Source of the DNA: Oscillospiraceae bacterium
Lineage (GTDB): Bacteria > Bacillota > Clostridia > Lachnospirales > Lachnospiraceae
DNA: 64,000 nt
Assembly (NCBI GenBank): GCA_021771715.1
Contig: JAETOO010000003.1
Location: 183,848-247,847, forward strand
Direction of reading: 5' to 3'
Position numbers and translations under genes: made by a program. Positions 46,101-54,793 of the stretch are shown in pieces (position 1 is the first letter of the stretch; the number at the start of each line of letters is the position of its first letter). Below the pieces are notes generated by a model. That model saw only the letters and a list, made by a program, of their open reading frames with translations, did not search any database and was not told where the DNA came from.

Positions 46101-46363
46101 AGTTCTTTTGCAGGGAGGTTCGGAAGTTACTGCTCATGCAGTCACTGTTCCGCGAGGTGTTTTCGTGCTGTATGCACGAAAATCCCGAGGGTAGCAGCGC
46201 CAAAATGCGTTGAAAACGCATTTTGTGTGCATCGCGAAGCGGGTTATTGTTCGCGGCCAGTTGGGCCGTGAACAGTAACGTTCGGAGGAACCTTCCTGCA
46301 GTATATCTGCATGGCGGCTGCACTGGCAGGCAGATTTATGAGAATATACCCAGGAGGACAGAA
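46101..46363 (+). promoter_or_regulatory. Structured 5' leader of glnS
   Basis: At least four hairpins in a row: CGGAA/TTCCG enclosing ACTGC/GCAGT (about 46122-46154), TTTTCGTGC/GCACGAAAA (about 46159-46181), CAAAATGCGTT/AACGCATTTTG (about 46200-46224), and a 16-bp stem GTTATTGTTCGCGGCC/GGCCGTGAACAGTAAC (about 46245-46282). No T-tract follows them. A T-box was considered, but the AGGGTGG-ACC motif is absent. It could be a regulatory leader or a spread intergenic repeat. Confidence 0.5.
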
Positions 46364-48037
46364 ATGGAAAGAGAAGAGACGACGGTTTCGAAAAATTTTA
46401 TTGAGCAGATCATCGACAGGGATCTGGCAGAGGGGCACTGCAAGGCAGTATGCACGCGTTTTCCGCCGGAGCCGAACGGATATCTGCACATCGGCCATGC
46501 AAAATCAATCCTTTTGAACTATGGCCTTGCAAAAGAGTACGGAGGAACGTTCAACCTGCGCTTTGACGACACGAACCCGACGAAGGAGAAGACGGAGTTT
46601 GTGGAGTCGATCATCGCCGATGTAAAGTGGCTCGGCGCTGATTTTGAGGACAGGCTGTTTTTTGCGTCCAATTATTTTGACCAGATGTATGAGGCGGCTG
46701 TGAAGCTGATCAAGAAGGGAAAGGCGTTTGTCTGCGACCTCACGGCTGAGCAGATCCGCGAGTACCGCGGCACGCTGACCGAGCCGGGCAAGGAGAGCCC
46801 GTACCGGAACCGCTCGATCGAGGAGAATCTCGAGCTGTTCGAGAACATGAAGAACGGCGTGTACGAGGACGGCACGAAGGTGCTCCGCGCGAAGATCGAC
46901 ATGGCTTCCCCGAATATGAATATGCGTGACCCGGTGATCTACCGCGTGGCGCACATCCCGCACCACAATACGGGTGACAAGTGGTGCATCTACCCGATGT
47001 ACGATTTCGCGCACCCGATCGAGGACGCGATCGAGGGCGTGACACATTCGATCTGTACGCTGGAGTTTGAGGATCACCGCCCGCTGTATGACTGGGTGGT
47101 GCGTGAGCTGGAGTATGAGATCCCGCCGAAACAGATCGAGTTTGCGAAGATGTATCTGACGAATGTCGTGACCGGAAAGCGCTACATCAAGCGTCTCGTG
47201 GAGGACGGCATCGTGGACGGCTGGGACGATCCGCGCCTTGTCTCAATCGCAGCGCTGCGCCGCCGTGGTTTTACGCCGGAGTCGATTCAGCGCTTTGTCG
47301 AGCTCTGCGGCGTGAGCAAGAGCAACAGCTCTGTGGACTATGCGATGCTCGAGTACTGCATCCGCGAGGATCTGAAGCTGAAGCGCCCGCGCATGATGGC
47401 GGTGCTGGATCCGGTGAAGCTGATTATCGACAACTATCCGGAGGATCAGATGGAGGAGCTCGACGTCGAGATGAACCTGGAGAATCCGGAGCTCGGCATG
47501 CGGAAGGTGCCGTTTGGCAGAGAGCTGTACATCGACCGCGAGGATTTCATGGAGAATCCGCCGAAGAAGTACTTCCGCCTGTTCCCGGGCAACGAGGTGC
47601 GGCTGATGGGCGCGTACTTCGTGAAATGTGTGGACTACAAGAAGGATGAGAACGGCAACGTGACGGAGATCCACTGCACGTACGATCCGGAGACGAAGTG
47701 CGGCAGCGGCTTTACCGGGCGCAAGGTAAAGGGCACCATCCACTGGGTGGCTGCGAAGACGGCGGTGCCGGTCGAGGTGCGGCTGTATGAGAACATCATT
47801 GACGAGGAGAAGGGCGTCTACAATGAGGACGGCTCTCTGAATCTGAATCCGAACTCCCTGACGGTCCGCAAGGACTGCTTTGTGGAGCCGGCACTCGCGA
47901 AGGCAGAGCCGTACGAGAGCTTCCAGTTCGTGCGCCAGGGCTTCTTCTGCGTCGACGCGAAGGATTCGAGGCCGGATGCACTCGTGTTTAATAGGATCGT
48001 GTCGCTGAAGAGCTCGTTCAAGCTGCCGAAAGCATAA
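46364..48037 (+). CDS. glnS: Glutaminyl-tRNA synthetase
   Basis: 557 residues, class [16 protein letters not shown] is the HIGH motif, GVSKSNS the KMSKS-like loop, and [12 protein letters not shown] and [17 protein letters not shown] are GlnRS/GluRS landmarks. The C-terminal beta-barrel anticodon-binding domains are complete and include RLYENI and [10 protein letters not shown]. It charges tRNA-Gln directly; whether a GatCAB route coexists is not visible. CAGGAGGAC precedes the ATG at 46364; the longer frame upstream belongs to the leader. Confidence 0.94.
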   Translation: MEREETTVSKNFIEQIIDRDLAEGHCKAVCTRFPPEPNGYLHIGHAKSILLNYGLAKEYGGTFNLRFDDTNPTKEKTEFVESIIADVKWLGADFEDRLFFASNYFDQMYEAAVKLIKKGKAFVCDLTAEQIREYRGTLTEPGKESPYRNRSIEENLELFENMKNGVYEDGTKVLRAKIDMASPNMNMRDPVIYRVAHIPHHNTGDKWCIYPMYDFAHPIEDAIEGVTHSICTLEFEDHRPLYDWVVRELEYEIPPKQIEFAKMYLTNVVTGKRYIKRLVEDGIVDGWDDPRLVSIAALRRRGFTPESIQRFVELCGVSKSNSSVDYAMLEYCIREDLKLKRPRMMAVLDPVKLIIDNYPEDQMEELDVEMNLENPELGMRKVPFGRELYIDREDFMENPPKKYFRLFPGNEVRLMGAYFVKCVDYKKDENGNVTEIHCTYDPETKCGSGFTGRKVKGTIHWVAAKTAVPVEVRLYENIIDEEKGVYNEDGSLNLNPNSLTVRKDCFVEPALAKAEPYESFQFVRQGFFCVDAKDSRPDALVFNRIVSLKSSFKLPKA

Positions 48038-48140
48038 AGCAATCGCGCAGATGCACGAGGAATGCGGAAGGCTGCGGGAACATGGGTGGACGGCGGTCGC
48101 TGAAAGTCGTGGGAGCGCGGCTGGACAGGGTGGTGGATAT

Positions 48141-49670
48141 GTGAATGATTTGACGATAAGTCTCGATGTAAAATCGCAGACGCCGCTCTACGAACAGATT
48201 TACAAGTATATCAAGTCAGAAATTCAAAATGGAGGGCTGCCTTTCAAGGAAAGGCTGCCCTCTACGAGAAAACTGGCAAAATATCTGCAGGTCAGCCGGA
48301 CGACGGTGGATCTCGCGTACGAACAGCTCGTGTCGGAGGGGTATATTGAGGCCGTTCCGTACAAGGGCTATTTTGTGTGCGAGCTGGAGGGATTGTACCG
48401 GCTGGAGACGGCGCAGCCGGACCGGGAGGAGTGCGCGGGCGAGGAGGCGGCCAGGTGCGACTACGATTTCTCTCCCAACGGCGTCGATCTGAACAGCTTT
48501 CCGCAGAATGCGTGGCGGAAGCTCTCGAAGGAGGCGCTGCTCGAGGAGAACGGCCGCATTTTTCAGCTCGGCGATCCGCAGGGAGAGTGGGAGGTGCGCC
48601 AGACGATCGCGGCGTATCTCCACCAGGCGCGCGCCGTGGAGGCAGAGCCGGGGCAGATCGTCATCGGAGCGGGCAATGACTTTCTCCTGCTGCTCCTGTG
48701 CAGTATGTTCGGGGCGGGGCAGCGGATCGCGATGGAGAGCCCGACGTACAAAAAGGCGTATGATGTGTTTCGGAATCTGTCGAATGAGGTGCGGATTGTC
48801 GAGGCGGATGAGTCGGGGATGCGGGTCGACCTGCTGGAGCAGACGGATGCGGACATCGCCTACGTGATGCCGTCGCACCAGTTCCCGCTGGGGACGGTGA
48901 TGCCGGTGAAGCGCAGGATGCAGCTGCTCGCGTGGGCGGCGGGCAGGGAAGGGCGGTATATCATCGAGGACGACTACGACAGCGAGTTCCGCTACAAGGG
49001 CAAGCCGATCCCGGCGCTGCAGGGCTTTGACCGGGCCGAGCGGGTGATCTACATCGGGACGTTTTCGCGCTCCGTCGCGCCGGCGATCCGCATCAGCTAT
49101 CTGGTGCTGCCGAAAGCGCTTTTGCCTGTCTACCGCGCGCGCGGGCGTGTGATCTCCTCGACGGTGTCGCGGGTCGATCAGAGAATCATCGCCGGTTTTC
49201 TCAATGAGGGTTACTACGAGCGCCACCTGAACAAGATGCGCGCGATCTACAAGAGCAGGCATGATGTGCTGCTCGAGGAGCTTAAGCGCTTCCGCGGGAT
49301 CTGCGAGGTCAACGGAGAGCATGCAGGTGTACATCTGCTGCTGACGTTTCTGGACGGCAGGTCGGAGGCGGCGGCGATCAGGGAGGCGGCAGAGCACGGC
49401 GTCCTCGTCTACGGCCTGTCCCGCTACTACGTCGGCGAGGCGTCCGGCCGGGAGTCCCAGACGGTACTTCTGGGCTACGCAAATATGACCGAGGATCAGA
49501 TTCGGGCGGCTATGCAGAGGCTGCGGGAGGCGTGGCTAATGCGGGAAGACGATGTATACCAGACCGGGAGGGAAGACGAAGATGAAAAAGGCCGGGCCGA
49601 GAGTGAAATCAAAGACGGAGAAAAGGCCGGGGCGAGAGTGAAGGTGAAAATGGAGAAGACATCGGGCTGA
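48141..49670 (+). CDS. MocR/GabR-type regulator (GntR HTH plus aminotransferase-like domain)
   Basis: 509 residues. The GntR winged helix occupies residues 1-75 (QTPLYEQIYKYIKSEI, LPSTRKLAKYLQVSRTTV). The rest is a fold-type I aminotransferase domain: GAGNDFLLLLLCSMF, ESPTYKKAYDVF, MPSHQFPLGTVMP, EDDYDSEFRYKG and GTFSRSVAPAIRISY. In the last motif Arg310 stands where GabR and relatives carry the PLP-binding lysine. The C-terminal ~40 residues are a charged extension. Start is GTG at 48141; the ribosome site is weak (GGTGG). Target genes unknown; the neighbouring YdcF gene is a candidate. Confidence 0.82.
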   Translation: MNDLTISLDVKSQTPLYEQIYKYIKSEIQNGGLPFKERLPSTRKLAKYLQVSRTTVDLAYEQLVSEGYIEAVPYKGYFVCELEGLYRLETAQPDREECAGEEAARCDYDFSPNGVDLNSFPQNAWRKLSKEALLEENGRIFQLGDPQGEWEVRQTIAAYLHQARAVEAEPGQIVIGAGNDFLLLLLCSMFGAGQRIAMESPTYKKAYDVFRNLSNEVRIVEADESGMRVDLLEQTDADIAYVMPSHQFPLGTVMPVKRRMQLLAWAAGREGRYIIEDDYDSEFRYKGKPIPALQGFDRAERVIYIGTFSRSVAPAIRISYLVLPKALLPVYRARGRVISSTVSRVDQRIIAGFLNEGYYERHLNKMRAIYKSRHDVLLEELKRFRGICEVNGEHAGVHLLLTFLDGRSEAAAIREAAEHGVLVYGLSRYYVGEASGRESQTVLLGYANMTEDQIRAAMQRLREAWLMREDDVYQTGREDEDEKGRAESEIKDGEKAGARVKVKMEKTSG

Positions 49671-49729
49671 GCGTGACGGAAGAGATGGAGAAGAGGACGG
49701 ACAGGAGAAATCTGGCAGGGAGAATGAAT

Positions 49730-50422
49730 ATGGGAAATTTTTATGATTGTATCACGGAGTTTATCTTTGTGGAGGATCAGCCGGAGCCGGCGGATGTCAT
49801 TTTTGTGCCGGGCGGAAGCTACCCGGATGCTGCCAGACGTGCGGCCAAGCTCTACCATCAGGGATACGCGCCATATATCCTGCCGTCCGGACGATACAGC
49901 ATTACACGGGGGCATTTTGTGATGCCGGAGGAGGATGTTTCCCGTCTGGTAGAGCCTGTCGGAAAGGATGCGGAGACTGGCACTGTGCAGCATGTGAACC
50001 AGGAGAGGCAGGCCGCAAAGGAGCAGACGACAGAGGGCGGATGCTACGAGACGGAGTTCGAGTACCTCCGCGCTGTGCTGCGCGCTGCGGGAGTGCCGGA
50101 TGAGGCGATCCTCAGGGAGGACCGAGCGACCTACACGTACCAGAATGCCATCTTTTCCCGCGAGGTCCTCGCCAGGAGCGGAATCTGCGCGAAGCGCGCG
50201 CTCCTGTGCTGCCAGGCGTTTCACGCGCGAAGGTGCCTGATGTACTATCAGGAGCAGTTTCCGGATACGCAGTTCTTCGTCTGCCCGGTCGTCACAAAAG
50301 GGATCAGCCGTGAGAACTGGATGCACACCGTGCCGGGGATCGACAGGGTGCTCGGCGAGGTCGAGCGGTGCGGCGGGCAGTTTCACGCGATCATGCGGGA
50401 GCATATGGGAGAGGCGAGATGA
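49730..50422 (+). CDS. YdcF-family (DUF218) protein
   Basis: About 230 residues. ADVIFVPGGSYPDAARRAAKLYHQG and YILPSGRYS open the DUF218 fold; EFEYLRAVLRAAGVPDEAIL, TYQNAIFSREVL and LLCCQAFHARRCLMYYQEQF follow. DUF218 proteins are linked to envelope processes and bind nucleotide-like ligands; the reaction is uncertain. ATG at 49730 (AGGGAG 7 bases upstream) is preferred over the GTG at 49673. A low-complexity insertion (VGKDAETGTVQHVNQERQA) interrupts the fold. Its last codons form the first copy of a 39-bp tandem repeat. Confidence 0.75.
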   Translation: MGNFYDCITEFIFVEDQPEPADVIFVPGGSYPDAARRAAKLYHQGYAPYILPSGRYSITRGHFVMPEEDVSRLVEPVGKDAETGTVQHVNQERQAAKEQTTEGGCYETEFEYLRAVLRAAGVPDEAILREDRATYTYQNAIFSREVLARSGICAKRALLCCQAFHARRCLMYYQEQFPDTQFFVCPVVTKGISRENWMHTVPGIDRVLGEVERCGGQFHAIMREHMGEAR

Positions 50423-50520
50423 GCCGTGGCCATGTGGGAGCATATGGGAGAGGCGAGATGAGCCGCGAACGTGCGGGAGTGTATGAGAGAGGCGAGATGA
50501 GCCGCGAATCTGCGGGATGA
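50397..50520 (+). repeat. 39-bp tandem repeat spanning the YdcF stop codon
   Basis: Copies start at 50397, 50436 and 50475 with a partial fourth at 50514; core GGGAG-ATATGRGAGAGGCGAGATGA. The YdcF stop lies in copy 1, so copies 2 and 3 repeat the gene end outside the gene. Confidence 0.85.
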
Positions 50521-50642
50521 AGACTGATGGCGTGCTGTCGATGATTGGCGCTGTTATGCCGGAGCAGGATGGAAGATGATAACCGTTCTGTGATTGTTCA
50601 ACAATCTGGTGCATAGTATCCGCGTGAACAGATAAGACTACA

Positions 50643-50692
50643 GGAAGAGAAGGAAAAGAAAGAAAAGAAAGAAAAGAAGGAAAAGAAGGAGG
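50643..50692 (+). repeat. Polypurine tract before the small acidic-protein gene
   Basis: About 50 bases of only A and G, built from AAAGAAAGG-like words and ending in the AAGGAGG ribosome site. Confidence 0.6.
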
Positions 50693-50699
50693 ATAGCAT

Positions 50700-50960
50700 A
50701 TGACCTACAAAAAAGAGTATCTGGAGACATTTTTGAAGAATCAGTCCCAGCTGTTTGACGAGCCGGTGGCGGAGACGCTCGAGGAGGCGGATGCGTTTCT
50801 GGAGGACTGCATGGCAGTGGTGGCCGACAGCATTCGGGATGTAAAGGAGTATTTTGAGGAGAACGGCACGGACACAGCCGGGCTCTCAAAGGAGGAGCTT
50901 TTGGAGGAAGCGGAGGTCTTTGCGCTGCCGGACGGGAAATTCCTGATTGTCGAGGGGTGA
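50700..50960 (+). CDS. Small acidic protein of unknown function
   Basis: 86 residues, strongly acidic and mostly helical: KKEYLETFLKNQSQLFDE, VAETLEEADAFLEDCMAVVADSI, LSKEELLEEAEVFALPDGKFLIVEG. AAGGAGG stands 7 bases before the ATG, so translation is likely strong. I do not recognise a named family, but small proteins of this kind with a PDGKFLIVEG end occur in Lachnospiraceae as I recall. Neighbours (YdcF, AEC transporter) give no function. Confidence 0.65.
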   Translation: MTYKKEYLETFLKNQSQLFDEPVAETLEEADAFLEDCMAVVADSIRDVKEYFEENGTDTAGLSKEELLEEAEVFALPDGKFLIVEG

Positions 50961-51039
50961 AAAGCGTTTGGTTTCCGGAAGGTTTCTGGATACAAGAAGG
51001 AAATAGATGTAAGAAGGAAATAGATACAAGAGGTAAGAG

Positions 51040-51984
51040 ATGGAAAGCTTGATTTTCAGCCTGAATGCCACCGTTCCGGTCTTTTTGATGGTCGTCGTCG
51101 GGATGCTGCTCAAGAAGGTCGGCTGGATGGATGAGGGCTTTGCACAGAAAATGAACCAGTTTATGTTCCGCGTCCCGCTGCCGGTGCTCGTGTTCTCGGA
51201 TCTGGCGACCGTAGACTTCACAGAGGTGTGGGATCTGCGGTTCGTGGCGTTCTGCTTTGGAGCGACAGTGCTCAGCATTGCCGCCGCCGCGGGGATCTCA
51301 TGTATGCTGAAGGATGGCGGGATTCAGGGAGAGTTTATCCAGGCATCCTACCGCAGCAGCGCGGCGCTTCTGGGGATTGCCCTGATCGAAAACATATACG
51401 GGAATGCCGGGATGGCGCCGCTGATGATCCTGGCGAGCGTCCCGCTCTACAACGTGATGGCGGTGGTCGTGCTGTCGTTCTTCCGGCCGGGACAGCCTGG
51501 AATCGACAGGGCGACGCTGCGGCGCACGCTGCGCGAGATTGCGACGAATCCGATCATTGTCGGCATCGCCGCAGGGCTTCTCTGGTCTCTTCTGAGACTG
51601 CCGATGCCGTACATACTCGGGAAGACCGTGAAGAGCATTGGGTCGATGGCCACACCGGTCGGCCTGATCGCGATGGGAGCGACGTTTGACCTGAAAAAAG
51701 CGCTCGGCAAGCGGGGCCCCGCCCTGCTTGCGTCTGCGATCAAGCTGGTCGGTTTCTGCGCCGTCTTCCTTCCGGCGGCCGTGGCCTGCGGTTTCCGGCG
51801 GGAGAAGCTGATCGCGATCCTGATCATGCTCGGCTCTGCGACGACCGTGAGCAGCTACGTGATGGCGCGGAATATGGGCCATGAGGGCGTCCTGTCCTCG
51901 AGCGTGGTCATGCTGACGACGATGCTCAGCGCGTTCACGATCACGACCTGGCTGTATCTTCTGAGGAGTTTTGGGCTTGTGTGA
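51040..51984 (+). CDS. AEC-family transporter (auxin efflux carrier type)
   Basis: 314 residues, about ten membrane helices in two halves. VPVFLMVVVGMLLKKVGWMDE and FMFRVPLPVLVFSDLA are typical of the first helices; GSMATPVGLIAMGATFDLKKA starts the second half. Bacterial members carry organic acids such as malate, or amino acids. The 5' side has a duplicated AAGAAGGAAATAGAT word (50995-51025) providing ribosome sites. Probably monocistronic. Confidence 0.85.
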   Translation: MESLIFSLNATVPVFLMVVVGMLLKKVGWMDEGFAQKMNQFMFRVPLPVLVFSDLATVDFTEVWDLRFVAFCFGATVLSIAAAAGISCMLKDGGIQGEFIQASYRSSAALLGIALIENIYGNAGMAPLMILASVPLYNVMAVVVLSFFRPGQPGIDRATLRRTLREIATNPIIVGIAAGLLWSLLRLPMPYILGKTVKSIGSMATPVGLIAMGATFDLKKALGKRGPALLASAIKLVGFCAVFLPAAVACGFRREKLIAILIMLGSATTVSSYVMARNMGHEGVLSSSVVMLTTMLSAFTITTWLYLLRSFGLV

Positions 51985-52385
51985 GCGCTGCGGGAAGAGG
52001 AGCTATGGACTTGGCCTATGGATGGTTTAATATTTTAACAGTGAACAATAGGTATGGAGCTTTTTTGGCCCGTATCGCTAGACAGGAATAAGAATTTGAC
52101 ATATGGGAAATCTTTTATAGTATAGCGCATGCTGTCCGGGAAATGCGGCGGCTGGCGGGAAATATTAGTATGGCGTATAGAAAACTCTTGTGAAGATAGT
52201 TCGATCTATTTTCCGGATAGTTCAGCTCAAAAGCCTCGGTATAGCCCTCTATGCCGGTGTTTTTGAACCGTACTATCGAAAAATATCATCGAAAATTTGC
52301 GCAGGAACTTCAGATACGCTATACTAAGAATTTCCTCGCAGAGTGCCGGACTCCCCCAGGAAAGTGCGCTGGAAAGGAGTTCCGT
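51985..52385. other. Region upstream of spoVAC
   Basis: 401 bp. Contains a TTGACA at 52096 followed by TAGTAT/TATAGC at doubtful spacing, an 8-bp hairpin CGGTATAG/CTATGCCG (about 52234-52253), and AT-rich sequence with CTATACTA near 52319. A forespore sigma promoter would be expected for spoVAC, but no convincing one is seen. No gene is supported. Confidence 0.4.
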
Positions 52386-52853
52386 ATGCCGGATATTTTA
52401 AAAGAGAGAAAAAACAAGGAATACAATGATTATGTCAAGAAAATCACTCCGACACACAGTCTGCCGCTGAATATGATAAAGGCGTTCGTCACAGGCGGCG
52501 TGATCTGTGTGATTGGTCAGGGAATCCTGAACTGGTGCAAGGCGATGGGGCTGGATCAAGATACGGCGGGCAGCTGGACGTCGCTGCTACTGGTCTTGCT
52601 CAGCGTCCTTCTGACCGGCCTGAATCTGTACCAGAAACTCGCAAAATTTGGCGGAGCAGGCACGCTCGTCCCGATCACCGGTTTTGCCAATTCAGTGGCC
52701 GCCCCGGCGATCGAATACAAGAAGGAGGGACAGGTCTTCGGCATCGGCTGCAAGATCTTCACCATCGCCGGGCCGGTGATTCTGTATGGGGTGTTTACCA
52801 GCTGGGTGCTGGGAGTGGGGTATTGGATTGGACAGGCGATCGGGATTTTTTGA
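52386..52853 (+). CDS. spoVAC: Stage V sporulation protein AC
   Basis: 155 residues with four to five membrane helices. KKITPTHSLPLNMIKAFVTGGVICVIGQ and GAGTLVPITGFANSVAAPAIEYKKEG are the conserved SpoVAC segments. It forms part of the spore inner-membrane channel for dipicolinic acid. GGAAAGGAG precedes the ATG at 52386; the open frame upstream has no site. spoVAD and spoVAE, usually next, are absent: a terminator follows 26 bp after the stop, so this is a stand-alone copy. Confidence 0.9.
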   Translation: MPDILKERKNKEYNDYVKKITPTHSLPLNMIKAFVTGGVICVIGQGILNWCKAMGLDQDTAGSWTSLLLVLLSVLLTGLNLYQKLAKFGGAGTLVPITGFANSVAAPAIEYKKEGQVFGIGCKIFTIAGPVILYGVFTSWVLGVGYWIGQAIGIF

Positions 52854-52879
52854 ATTTTATAAAAGCGCCATTATCACGG

Positions 52880-52920
52880 CAGGGCGATGAACCGAAAGGT
52901 TTGCTGCCCTGTTTTTGTTT
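52880..52920 (+). terminator. Terminator after spoVAC
   Basis: CAGGGC (52880-52885) pairs with GCCCTG (52906-52911), with inner AACC/GGTT, followed by TTTTTGTTTT. Confidence 0.75.
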
Positions 52921-53229
52921 TGAGAAAGAGCAGAGTGAGATTGTTGCTCTGAAAATGGAATAGAAAAAGCGATGCAAGTAGAAAACTATAGCATAAGAAA
53001 TTATTGTGGAAATGATAGGAATTTTCGGGTGTGTTTGGTATCATTGGGGAAGAGCAGGAAAAATGAAATTTCTGTGGTGAATGCTGTGTTGAGGGAGCGA
53101 TTTGGCATAGAAGCACCCAATTTAGTTGACGGGTAGTTGATGAGGTATAAATTTATCGTGAAAACAAGCAATAAAAACGAGCGATAAAAAACGAGCGATA
53201 AAAAACAAGCGATAAAAACAAATTGTAAT
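52921..53229. other. AT-rich gap with short tandem repeats
   Basis: About 310 bp without a supported gene. At 53163-53220 are four copies of a ~14-bp word RAGCGATAAAAAAC. Confidence 0.5.
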
Positions 53230-53397
53230 TTGGAAAAAATCAGGTCGTATTTGCAGGAACATGAGACTGCAAGGGCAAGAGATATTGCAGGAATACTTGG
53301 GTTGAGTGTGCCGAGAACGCGTGCTTTACTTTCCGAAATGGATGATGTCGAGGCACAGGGAGTGAACCGGACAAGGGTATATTGCCTGAAAAGATAA
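53230..53397 (+). pseudogene. Winged-helix remnant (C-terminal fragment)
   Basis: A 55-residue frame from TTG at 53230: EKIRSYLQEHETARARDIAG, LGLSVPRTRALLSEM, then a wing ending YCLKR. It resembles the C-terminal HTH of AlbA_2/RecG-type regulators without the preceding domain. There is no ATG or ribosome site, and a terminator follows 17 bp after the stop, so it is probably the end of a decayed gene. Confidence 0.4.
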
Positions 53398-53413
53398 CAG
53401 AAGAGATGACAGG

Positions 53414-53441
53414 AGCGGTGTGAGTGCCGCTCCCTTTTTGC
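53414..53441 (+). terminator. Intrinsic terminator
   Basis: GGAGCGG pairs with CCGCTCC around TGTGAGTG, then CTTTTTG. Confidence 0.7.
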
Positions 53442-53456
53442 AGGTGCGTCTTAGAG

Positions 53457-53485
53457 CGTTTCGGATAGCCGGGGCGCTTTTTTAC
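53457..53485 (+). terminator. Second intrinsic terminator in tandem
   Basis: AGCG/CGCT with inner CGG/CCG, followed by TTTTTT. Confidence 0.5.
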
Positions 53486-53499
53486 GGGGCGGTTACTTG

Positions 53500-53757
53500 A
53501 TGTCAGAGGCAGGAGGTGATGGAAGGGAAAAGCCAAGGCTGAAATTTGCTGAAAAAACACTGGCAAAGAGCTGGCATAGATTGTATGATGATAGAGAGGA
53601 TCATTCTATCATTTACAATTTTCCGGGGAAGACGAGCGCCTACATGGTGGCGAAATCTGTTTGGCAGGTTTTGGAAGGGGAGAGCGGGGGCGACTGTCCC
53701 TGGAGCGGCAGAAAAGTCTGGGCCGGAGCGCATCTTCCGATCGACCACGCCATATAG
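53500..53757 (+). other. Doubtful short reading frame between terminator and GH43-like gene
   Basis: An 85-codon frame with segments such as HSIIYNFPGKTSAYMVAKSVW. No ribosome site, no recognised family. A hairpin TGATAGA/TTCTATCA lies at about 53588-53611. It may be a decayed gene piece or chance. Confidence 0.2.
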
Positions 53758-53814
53758 GAGGGAGCGTTCGTTCCGCAGGTCATTTTTGAGAAAAATACAT
53801 ACAGGAGAGAGGAT

Positions 53815-54759
53815 ATGTCAGGATATTTGTTTGTACATTTTACAGGAGAACACAAGGACGGAGAACAAATTTATTTTTCGGTGAGCCGGGATGGGCTTCA
53901 CTGGAAGGATCTGAACGGCGGCCGGCCGGTGCTGTATTCGCGGACGGGGACGTGCGGAGTGCGCGATCCGTTTCTCGTTCGCGATCCCAGGAAGCAGCAG
54001 TTTTATCTGATCGCGACAGACCTGCGGATCGAGGCGGGACTGGGCTGGCGCGCGGCGGAAGAGGAGGGAAGCCGTGACCTGATCGTCTGGCGGAGCGCGG
54101 ATCTGGTAAACTGGGGGAAGGAGGAGGCCCACACGGTCGGAGTGCCGCAGGCGGGCTGCGTCTGGGCGCCGGAGGCGGTCTACGATAAGGAGCGGGAGGC
54201 GTTTCTCGTGTTCTTTGCGTCGATGACAAGGCTTGCCGGGGAGACGGAAGGGAAACAGCGGATCTACGCGGTGTGGACGAGAGACTTCCGGGAATTCTCA
54301 GAGCCGTTTGTCTACCTGGAGCGGGAGCACTCCGTGATTGACACGACGATTCTGGAGGATGGCGGGTACTACTACCGCATCTCGAAGGATGAGGTGAGAA
54401 AAAAGCTGATCCTGGAGCGGGCAGATCGACTGACGGGAGCGTACACGAAAATTCCGTCGCAGACGCTGGAGGAGCTGTCAGGCGTGGAGGGACCGGAGGG
54501 CTATCTGCTGCCGGATGGCCGGACGTGGTGTGTGATCGCGGACCGGTTCGCCGAGGGCAAGGGCTATCTGCCGCTGTTGACGGAGGATCTGGCGTCCGGC
54601 ATATTTACGATCCCGGAGGAGGGCTCGTATGATATGGGAGCCGCAAAAAAGCGACACGGGGGTATCCTGCCGGTCACGGATGAGGAGTTTGAGCGGCTGC
54701 TCGACCGCTATGGCCGGGAGCGCTGGGGCCAGATTCCGGATTTCGGGTACAAAATTTAG
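53815..54759 (+). CDS. GH43-like glycosidase (five-bladed propeller)
   Basis: 314 residues. Candidate catalytic residues: Asp51 in GVRDPFLV, Asp176 in VIDTTIL and Glu225 in GVEGPEGYLL. LFVHFTGEHKDGEQIYFS and CVWAPEAVYDKEREAFLVFF are typical of a Clostridial GH43 branch. No signal peptide. AGGAGAGAGG precedes the ATG. It is distant from the GH43 at 19763 and stands alone; substrate could be an arabinoside or xyloside. The gene is GC-rich, unlike the AT-rich genes after it. Confidence 0.8.
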   Translation: MSGYLFVHFTGEHKDGEQIYFSVSRDGLHWKDLNGGRPVLYSRTGTCGVRDPFLVRDPRKQQFYLIATDLRIEAGLGWRAAEEEGSRDLIVWRSADLVNWGKEEAHTVGVPQAGCVWAPEAVYDKEREAFLVFFASMTRLAGETEGKQRIYAVWTRDFREFSEPFVYLEREHSVIDTTILEDGGYYYRISKDEVRKKLILERADRLTGAYTKIPSQTLEELSGVEGPEGYLLPDGRTWCVIADRFAEGKGYLPLLTEDLASGIFTIPEEGSYDMGAAKKRHGGILPVTDEEFERLLDRYGRERWGQIPDFGYKI

Positions 54760-54793
54760 AGAGTAAATGATCAATTTGCGGAGGTGAAGGGGT

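Noticed and set aside
46101..46363. T-box leader for glnS
   Set aside because: AGGGTAGCAGCGC is only loosely like the T-box sequence, there is no AGTA motif in a long stem I, and no terminator follows.
53163..53220. CRISPR array
   Set aside because: The 14-bp AT-rich words are directly adjacent with no spacers; it is a simple tandem repeat.
53503..53748. Minus-strand frame over the 53.5-kb gap
   Set aside because: No start signal, no recognisable fold, and it only mirrors the doubtful plus-strand frame.
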